Shown: piece by piece, positions 58,539-64,000 of the stretch
Layout of the letters: every line of letters starts with the position of its first letter
How positions within the stretch are numbered: the stretch's first letter is position 1
Origin: Kitasatospora sp. NBC_01250
GTDB lineage: Bacteria > Actinomycetota > Actinomycetes > Streptomycetales > Streptomycetaceae
DNA: 64,000 nucleotides
Assembly (NCBI RefSeq): GCF_036226465.1
Contig: NZ_CP108476.1
Coordinates: forward strand, 1,116,001 to 1,180,000
Direction: 5' to 3'
The notes under the pieces: generated by a model
The model's input: only the letters and a program-made list of their open reading frames with translations
The model's database searches: none
What the model was told of the DNA's origin: nothing
Made by a program: the position numbers and the translations under genes

Positions 58539-60254
58539 GTGCAGCCAGTCGCGCTCTCCCCCGGCACCCGAGAAGACGCCCTGACGGCCCTCGGGTCGGG
58601 CCGTGAACTGGACATCCTGGTCGTCGGCGGCGGTGTGGTGGGGGCCGGCTGCGCTCTGGACGCCGTGACCCGCGGCCTGTCCGTCGGACTGGTGGAGAGC
58701 CGGGACTGGGCCTCCGGCACCTCCAGCCGCTCCAGCAAGCTGATCCACGGCGGTCTGCGCTATCTGGAGATGCTGGACTTCCGGCTGGTCCAGGAGGCGC
58801 TGAAGGAACGCGGGCTGCTGATCCAGAAGCTCGCCCCGCACCTGGTGCGGCCGGTGAAGTTCCTCTATCCGCTCAAGCACCGCTTCTGGGAACGCCCTTA
58901 CGTGGGCGCGGGAGTGCTGCTGTACGACACGATGGGCATCACTTCCGGCAACTCCCGCGGCCTGCCGCACCACCGCCACCTGACCAGGCGTCACGCGCTG
59001 CAGGAGGTTCCGGCGCTCAAGGCGGACAGCCTGGTCGGCGCGGTGCAGTACTACGACGCGCAGGTGGACGACGCCCGCCACACCATGATGGTGGTGCGCA
59101 CCGCCGCGGCCTACGGCGCACACGTCGCCAACCGCACCAAGGTGACCGGGTTCCTGCGCCAGGGCGAGCGGGTGACCGGGGCGCGGATCACCGACCTGGA
59201 GAACGGCCGCGAGTTCGAGGTGCACGCCAAGCAGGTGATCAACGCGACCGGCGTGTGGACCGACGACACCCAGGCGATGGCCGACACCCGCGGGCAGTTC
59301 CACGTCCGCGCGTCCAAGGGCGTGCACCTGCTGGTGCCGCGGGACCGGGTGAACTCCAAGTCCGGGCTGATCCTGCGCACCGAGACCAGCGTGCTCTTCG
59401 TGATCCCCTGGGGCCGGCACTGGCTGATCGGCACCACCGACACGGACTGGGACCTGGACAAGAACCACCCGGCCGTCAGCGCCAAGGACATCGACTACCT
59501 GTTGGAGCACTGCAACCGGGTGCTGGCCACCCCGCTCACCCGCGACGACGTCGAAGGCGTCTACGCGGGCCTGCGCCCGCTGCTGTCCGGCGACGCGGCG
59601 GAGACCAGCAAGCTCTCCCGCGAGCACCTGGTCGGCCACCCGGTTCCGGGCCTGGTGGTGATCGCCGGCGGCAAGTACACCACCTACCGGGTGATGGCCA
59701 AGGACGCGGTGGACGAGGCCGTGCGCACCCTGGAGGGCACCCAGCCCGGGCCCTCGGTGACCGAGGAGGTGCCGCTGGTCGGCGCCGAGGGCTACCACGC
59801 GCTGTGGAACCGCCGCCAGCGGCTGGCGGACGGCTCCGGCCTGCACGTGGCGCGGGTCGAGCACCTGCTCAACCGCTACGGCTCGCTGATCGGCGAGCTG
59901 CTGGAGCTGATCCGCACCGATCCCCGGCTGGCCGAACCGCTGCCCGGGGCCGACGACTACCTGCTCGCCGAGGTGGTCTACGGGGTCACCCACGAGGGCG
60001 CCCGGCACCTGGACGACGTGCTGACCCGGCGCACCCGTGCCTCCATCGAGTCCTGGGACCGCGGGGTGGCCGCGGCTCCCGCTGCGGCGGCGCTGATGGC
60101 CGCCCACCTCGGCTGGGACGAGCAGCAGGTGAGCAACGAGATCGAGCACTACGCCAAGCGGGTCGAGGCCGAGCGAGCGGCCCAGCACCAGCCCGACGAC
60201 GCCACGGCGGACGCGGCTCGGCTGGGCGCACCCGACATCGTGCCGCTGCACTGA
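58539..60254 (+). CDS. glpD: Glycerol-3-phosphate dehydrogenase
   Basis: 571 aa from the GTG at 58539, seven bases after AGGAG; the ATG at 58521 overlaps that site and is less likely. N-terminal FAD motif VVGGGVVGAGCALDAVTRG near residue 25, the family signature SSKLIHGGLRYLE near residue 65, GLHPLL-like GLRPLLSG and the C-terminal domain with YLLAEVVYGVTHEGARHLDDVLTRR (parts). It oxidises glycerol-3-phosphate to DHAP at the membrane and feeds electrons to the quinone pool. The next gene, glpF, supplies glycerol; glpK is not in the window. Confidence 0.95.
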   Translation: MQPVALSPGTREDALTALGSGRELDILVVGGGVVGAGCALDAVTRGLSVGLVESRDWASGTSSRSSKLIHGGLRYLEMLDFRLVQEALKERGLLIQKLAPHLVRPVKFLYPLKHRFWERPYVGAGVLLYDTMGITSGNSRGLPHHRHLTRRHALQEVPALKADSLVGAVQYYDAQVDDARHTMMVVRTAAAYGAHVANRTKVTGFLRQGERVTGARITDLENGREFEVHAKQVINATGVWTDDTQAMADTRGQFHVRASKGVHLLVPRDRVNSKSGLILRTETSVLFVIPWGRHWLIGTTDTDWDLDKNHPAVSAKDIDYLLEHCNRVLATPLTRDDVEGVYAGLRPLLSGDAAETSKLSREHLVGHPVPGLVVIAGGKYTTYRVMAKDAVDEAVRTLEGTQPGPSVTEEVPLVGAEGYHALWNRRQRLADGSGLHVARVEHLLNRYGSLIGELLELIRTDPRLAEPLPGADDYLLAEVVYGVTHEGARHLDDVLTRRTRASIESWDRGVAAAPAAAALMAAHLGWDEQQVSNEIEHYAKRVEAERAAQHQPDDATADAARLGAPDIVPLH

Positions 60255-60282
60255 CCGGCGTCACCAACCGAAGGAGTCCGAG

Positions 60283-61116
60283 GTGCTGGACCGACTTTCC
60301 GCAAGCACGCGCACGCTGACGGGCGAATTCCTGGCGGAGTTCACCGGCACGATGGTGCTGCTCCTGTTCGGGTTGGGGGTGGTCGCCCAGGTGGTGGCCG
60401 CAGGCCTGGGCGACCACGACAGCATCGCCTGGGCCTGGGGTTTCGGGGTGACCTTCGGCATCTACATCGCCGGACGGCTCTCCGGAGCGCACCTCAATCC
60501 GGCGGTCACCCTCGCGATGGCCGTCTTCAACAAGTTCCCCTGGCGCAAGGTGATTCCCTACGTGGTGGCACAGTTCCTCGGCGCCTTCGTCGCCGCGCTG
60601 CTGGTGCGGTGGAACTACACCGAGGTGCTGGCCAAGTTCGACCCGGGCCACACGCTCAAGAGCCAGTTCGTCTTCTCCACGCTGCCCGGCAACGGATCGC
60701 TGCCGATCAGCGACTGGGGCGCGCTGCGCGACCAGGTGATCGGCACCGCGATCCTGCTGCTGGTGATCATGGCGGTGACCGACCTGCGCAACAGCGCACC
60801 GCAGGCGAACCTCGGCGGTGTGGTGATCGGCTTCCTGATCGTGGCGATCGGCATGTCCTTCGGCACCGCCGCCGGGTACGCGATCAACCCGGCCCGCGAC
60901 CTCGGGCCGCGGCTGGCCAGCTACCTCACGGGCTACGACCACGCCTGGCGCGACCAGTACGGGCACCTCTACTTCTGGGTGCCGATCGTCGGTCCGCTGG
61001 TGGGCGGCCTGATCGGGGCCGCGCTCTACCGCCTGCTGGTGTCGCCGTTCCTCCCCTCGCCCGAGCGCGAGGTCGGCATGGAGGTGCCCACCGCCGACCG
61101 GCCCGAGCAGCCCTGA
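60283..61116 (+). CDS. glpF: Glycerol facilitator (MIP/aquaglyceroporin)
   Basis: 277 aa; GTG start with GGAGT upstream. Six membrane helices, first NPA box HLNPAVT near residue 70, second YAINPARDLGPR near residue 204, with the Asp that marks glycerol-conducting members. Extended C-terminal tail of about 25 residues. Operon with glpD (28 bases between). Ends in a 19-bp hairpin that starts inside its last codons. Confidence 0.95.
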   Translation: MLDRLSASTRTLTGEFLAEFTGTMVLLLFGLGVVAQVVAAGLGDHDSIAWAWGFGVTFGIYIAGRLSGAHLNPAVTLAMAVFNKFPWRKVIPYVVAQFLGAFVAALLVRWNYTEVLAKFDPGHTLKSQFVFSTLPGNGSLPISDWGALRDQVIGTAILLLVIMAVTDLRNSAPQANLGGVVIGFLIVAIGMSFGTAAGYAINPARDLGPRLASYLTGYDHAWRDQYGHLYFWVPIVGPLVGGLIGAALYRLLVSPFLPSPEREVGMEVPTADRPEQP

Positions 61117-61156
61117 CCGGGCCGTCGGGCGGCAGCACCCGACGGCCCGGTCAGGG
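61111..61156. terminator. Long terminator overlapping the glpF stop
   Basis: Perfect 19-bp stem (61111-61129 with 61138-61156), 8-base loop. The left arm contains the glpF TGA (61114-61116). It is well placed to stop both glpF and the convergent phospholipase gene. Confidence 0.85.
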
Positions 61157-61174
61157 CTGGTGCCGGGCGCCGGA

Positions 61175-62158
61175 TCAGGCCGGGGTGCCGTTGGCGTAGT
61201 CGCTCGCGAAGGCGTTCTCGACCACCGAGGCCACCCCGCTGTCCGTCAGGATGATGCCCAGCTCGCGGTTGTTGTCGAGCGAGTTGGTGGTGTCGTTCAT
61301 CGAGCCGACCTCGACGGTCTGGGTGCTCAGGCCGTAGTCGGCGACCATCGCCTTGGCGTGCACGTAGAAGCCGGTGCTGGAGGAGTAGCCGACCACCGTG
61401 CCGCCGGCGTTCTCGATCTCGGAGATCTCGGAGGAGTACGAGGACGGGCTCTCCAGCACCAGACGCACCGTCACCCCGGCCTGCGCGCGGGCGGCGATCG
61501 CGTCGACCACGGCGCTGTCGCTGAACTCCTCCTCCTCGACGTCCAGGGTGGTGGTGGCGCCGTTGATCACGGACAGCAGCCGGTCCCGGGAGTCGGTGGG
61601 CGACCAGAGCAGGTTGTCGCCGTCGCTCGGCGTGGTGCTGGTGCCGGCGTAGTCCGCGTCGAAGACCTGCTCGATGGCCTGGACGTCGTTGGCGTCGGTG
61701 TCGAAGACGCCGTAGTCGCGGCTGGTCGAGTAGTACTTGGAGGTCAGGTTTCCGCTCAGGACGAGCGACTCGGTGCCGTCCACCGTGATGGTCTTCTGGT
61801 GGGTGTAGACGAACTGCGAGGACGACCAGACCACGCCGACGCCGGCCTGCTTCAGCGTGTTGTAGGCCGAGTCGTTGACCGACGTTCTGGTGCGGTCGAG
61901 GATCACCCGGACCGTGACGCCGGCCTGCTCACGCTGGATCAGGTCGTTGACCGCCGTGCTGTCGCTGAGCTCGTACATGGTCATGTCGAGCGTGCGGGTG
62001 GCGGAGTTGATGAAGTTGTAGATCGTCGGCTCGCTGCTGCTGAGCGAGAACGCGAACGCCGAGTAGTCGCCGGTCGCGTGGGCCGGCACCGTGGTGGCGA
62101 GGGAGGCGGCGCAGACCGCGGCCGCCAGTGCGGCACGGCGGGTGAAACGGCGGAACAT
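61175..62158 (-). CDS. Secreted phospholipase D-like protein
   Basis: 327 aa from ATG at 62158, with GGGAGAAC upstream; twin-Arg-like FRRFTRRAALAAAV signal and cleavage near AHAT. Two HKD motifs: THQKTITVDG near residue 119 and VHAKAMVADYG near residue 266, the paired catalytic sites of PLD phosphodiesterases. About 180 residues smaller than classical streptomycete PLD, so it may be a smaller PLD-family nuclease or phosphodiesterase. Exported, probably via Tat or Sec. Converges on glpF. Confidence 0.9.
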   Translation of the reverse strand: MFRRFTRRAALAAAVCAASLATTVPAHATGDYSAFAFSLSSSEPTIYNFINSATRTLDMTMYELSDSTAVNDLIQREQAGVTVRVILDRTRTSVNDSAYNTLKQAGVGVVWSSSQFVYTHQKTITVDGTESLVLSGNLTSKYYSTSRDYGVFDTDANDVQAIEQVFDADYAGTSTTPSDGDNLLWSPTDSRDRLLSVINGATTTLDVEEEEFSDSAVVDAIAARAQAGVTVRLVLESPSSYSSEISEIENAGGTVVGYSSSTGFYVHAKAMVADYGLSTQTVEVGSMNDTTNSLDNNRELGIILTDSGVASVVENAFASDYANGTPA

Positions 62159-62459
62159 CACTGTTCTCCCTGGGAGTTGAAGAGCCGTCGGCACTGGTCG
62201 GGCGACGGCTCATCCAGGACACCACGCGCGTAGACTGCCCGATAGGTCGGTCAGATGAAATTGCCATGTACATGGACCCATGAACCGTCGGATTCCTCGG
62301 CCGCTGTGACGGCCGGGTGAGGATGCGCAGCGGCGGGATGCACGGCAGCGAGGATTGCCCGCCAGTGCGGCGCCGGAGGGAAGGACGACAGTGGCGGGGA
62401 TGTCGGTGCAGGCGCTGGCACCCGACTCCGGTGCCGCTGCAGCGCAGTAGGGTCTGGGC
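62159..62459. promoter_or_regulatory. Divergent region of PLD-like and TmrB-like genes
   Basis: 301 bases without a gene. It holds a perfect 12-base palindrome ccatgtacatgg (62264-62275), a candidate operator, within an AT-richer patch. Otherwise nothing clear. Confidence 0.4.
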
Positions 62460-63092
62460 ATGCTCCTGTGGATCAACGGCCCCTTCGGTGGCGGCAAGAC
62501 GCAGACCGCGCACGAGATCCGGCGGCGCCTCGCCGGCAGCGTCATCTGCGACCCCGAGCACGTGGGGTTCGGACTGCACCGGATGACGCCCCCGGCGCTG
62601 CGCGGGGACTTCCAGGACCTCCCCGCGTGGCGGCAGGGTGTCTACGAGGTGCTGGACCGTGCTCTGGCCGCGCACGACGGTGTGGTGATCGCGCCGATGA
62701 CGGTCGTGGAGCCGGTGTACTTCCGCGAGACGGTCGGCCGGCTGCGCGAGCGCGGCCACGAGGTCCGGCACTTCGCGTTGCTGGCCGAGCGCGAGACGGT
62801 GCTGCGGCGGCTGCGTGAGCGCGGGTTCGGGCACGCCGTGCGGATCGCCGCCGGGAAGGACGCCCCGCTGCGCCGGGAGAGCTTCGCCCTGTCGAAGCTC
62901 GACGTGTGCCTGGAGCGCCTGCGCGAGGCGGAGTTCGCCGAACACCTGTGGACCGATCGCCTCACCGTCCCGCAGGTCGCCGACCACATCGCCGCCGCTG
63001 CCGGACTGCGGCTCGCCCCGAACACCGATGGCGCACTGCGCGGGCGCCTGCGCCGGGCCTGGACCGGGGCGAGGCACATCCGGTTCGACTGA
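62460..63092 (+). CDS. tmrB: TmrB-like ATP-binding protein
   Basis: 210 aa. P-loop GPFGGGKT at residues 7-14, preceded by LLWIN, and the line CDPEHVGFGLHRM, then VVIAPMTVVEPVYFRETVGRLRERGHEVRHFALLA and DRLTVPQVADHIAA (parts). From memory this pattern closely follows Bacillus TmrB, a membrane-associated ATP-binding protein that gives tunicamycin resistance by lowering uptake or binding the drug. The real role here may differ. No tunicamycin-type pathway is in the window. Divergent from the PLD-like gene. Confidence 0.85.
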   Translation: MLLWINGPFGGGKTQTAHEIRRRLAGSVICDPEHVGFGLHRMTPPALRGDFQDLPAWRQGVYEVLDRALAAHDGVVIAPMTVVEPVYFRETVGRLRERGHEVRHFALLAERETVLRRLRERGFGHAVRIAAGKDAPLRRESFALSKLDVCLERLREAEFAEHLWTDRLTVPQVADHIAAAAGLRLAPNTDGALRGRLRRAWTGARHIRFD

Positions 63093-63108
63093 GCGGTCGT
63101 CACCGGCC

Positions 63109-63930
63109 TTACGAGGCAGTTCGGGTGAGGGTCAGGATGGTCTGGCCGGCCTGGACGGTCATCGCCGTGTGGACCGCGTCATCGGTCAGGCCGATGCGGC
63201 CGGTCTGCCGGACGGCCGCGTCTCCGGCGCCCGCCAGGTGCTGGTGGACCCAGGTCTCCTCGGTGGCGGTGGCCCGGTGGTTCAGCACGAGGTCGTAGCA
63301 GTCGGCGAGGCTGTCGGCCGCCTGGGCGGGCCGGGCAGCGGAGTTGTCGGTGTAGCACTCGATGGTGCGCACGCCGCCCGCGGCATCGACCCGCACCTGG
63401 ACACCCAGGTCGTACCCGCCCGGCTGCTCGGCCGTGGCGGTGTCGAGGGTGCCGGGCAGAGAGAGTCCGGTGCCGTCGATGCCGGCCCGGCTGGTCCGGA
63501 AGGTCAGGCCCCAGCGCTGGGTGAGGGGTCCCGTGAGGGCGCCGATGGTGAGGCCGGGGAAGGCCGGACCGGGCCACTGGTCCGCCGTGGCCGGGCGGCG
63601 GCCGGGCGGCGGGTTGCTGGGGGCATGGGCCGCGGAGAGGCAGAACGCCCCGAACAGGGCGGCCACCAGCAGTTGGAACAGCGCGGTGGCATCCCGCCTG
63701 TACCACAGGCACAGGCCTGCGGTGAGCAGGGCCGCGACGCAGGCGGCGAGCGTGAACCGGACCAGGCTGTGGCTCTCGCAATCGGTGCCGCCCAGGGCAC
63801 CGCACAGGCCGCGCCCGGCGACGGCCAGGAGGCAGAGGGCGAGCATCACCGCGTCCAGGAGCAGCACGCCCGCCACGGCCGCCGCCGTGTTGTACCTGTC
63901 CAGCGGGCCCACGGGCCGTCGCAACCTCAT
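63109..63930 (-). CDS. Membrane protein with C-terminal soluble domain
   Basis: 273 aa from ATG at 63930 with GGGGGGAC upstream. Three hydrophobic helices in the first 110 residues (AVAGVLLLDAVMLALCLLAV, LAACVAALLTAGLCLW, LFQLLVAALFGAFCL). Between them, two Cys (RGLCGALGGTDCESHS) might form a disulfide outside. The last 150 residues form a polar domain with VRVDAAGGVRTIECYTDN and no known motif. Family not recognised. The stop lies 16 bases after that of the TmrB-like gene on the other strand. Confidence 0.75.
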   Translation of the reverse strand: MRLRRPVGPLDRYNTAAAVAGVLLLDAVMLALCLLAVAGRGLCGALGGTDCESHSLVRFTLAACVAALLTAGLCLWYRRDATALFQLLVAALFGAFCLSAAHAPSNPPPGRRPATADQWPGPAFPGLTIGALTGPLTQRWGLTFRTSRAGIDGTGLSLPGTLDTATAEQPGGYDLGVQVRVDAAGGVRTIECYTDNSAARPAQAADSLADCYDLVLNHRATATEETWVHQHLAGAGDAAVRQTGRIGLTDDAVHTAMTVQAGQTILTLTRTAS

Positions 63931-64000
63931 GTGTCCCCCCGGATGATGGTCGGCGCAGATCATCGTGACGGCCGTCGGCCTGCCGCGCAACAGTGCTGCA

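Noticed and set aside
49269..64000. Natural-product gene cluster around MurG-like, LegB-like and TmrB-like genes
   Set aside because: No PKS, NRPS, terpene, RiPP maturase or nucleoside core enzyme is seen, and the genes are spread over separate transcripts.

Overview
The window is high-GC DNA (about 73 percent by eye) with strong GC bias at third codon positions, GTG and TTG starts next to good Shine-Dalgarno sites, and typical actinomycete gene families (DHA2 exporters, TetR and LysR regulators, GPP34-like protein, secreted GH18 chitinases, HypX). This fits a Streptomyces- or Kitasatospora-like actinomycete chromosome; the species cannot be fixed from sequence alone. I saw no phage, plasmid, IS or CRISPR signature, and the only RNA gene is one tRNA-Leu(CAG).

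Layout. 1-2.8 kb: the end of a WD40-repeat protein and a zinc alcohol dehydrogenase. 2.8-21.2 kb: one minus-strand operon of eight genes (about 18.4 kb), the most unusual part of the window. It encodes a 1605-aa protein (tentatively DUF6603-like), a 903-aa protein ending in a DNRLRE/CBM96-like domain, a 1220-aa protein of unknown function, a 164-aa single-domain protein, and four paralogous modular proteins of 512-573 aa. The four share a nearly identical N-terminal region of about 260 aa, beta-repeat stalks of varied length, and two different types of C-terminal tip. None of the eight starts with a signal peptide, and the first five genes are coupled by overlapping stop and start codons. The 164-aa protein is a stand-alone relative of the paralogs' N-terminal domain.

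21.6-34.9 kb: a GT39-type membrane glycosyltransferase, a cold-shock protein with a hairpin in its leader, an MgtC-like protein, an orphan hypX followed by an unlisted 50-aa membrane peptide, a LysR/YeiH divergent pair, a two-domain GNAT, a RidA/LysR divergent pair, and an MFS exporter divergent from a TetR gene. 35-44.4 kb: a cell-wall/chitin cluster (GH18, amidase with an SLT-like segment, GPP34-like protein), a TetR-exporter unit with two palindromic operators, a beta-lactamase-fold serine hydrolase divergent from a secreted alpha/beta hydrolase, and a small ABM-like protein.

44.5-64 kb: tRNA-Leu, a lactonase-like metallo-hydrolase, thioredoxin, DoxX behind a long inverted repeat, a RibD/DHFR-like reductase, a two-domain VOC protein, a two-gene cassette (79-aa orphan plus DUF1036-like protein), an extra MurG-like glycosyltransferase coupled to a LegB-like 4,6-dehydratase, a TetR-SDR unit with a perfect operator, a quinone-oxidoreductase-like enzyme, a NodB deacetylase lipoprotein, a second GH18 with a Cys/Trp-rich tail, an EamA/LysR divergent pair, glpD-glpF, a secreted phospholipase D-like protein, a TmrB-like protein and a membrane protein. 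Several genes bear on cell-wall or amino-sugar chemistry (two GH18, amidase, NodB, MurG-like, LegB-like, TmrB-like), but they are scattered and not one operon.
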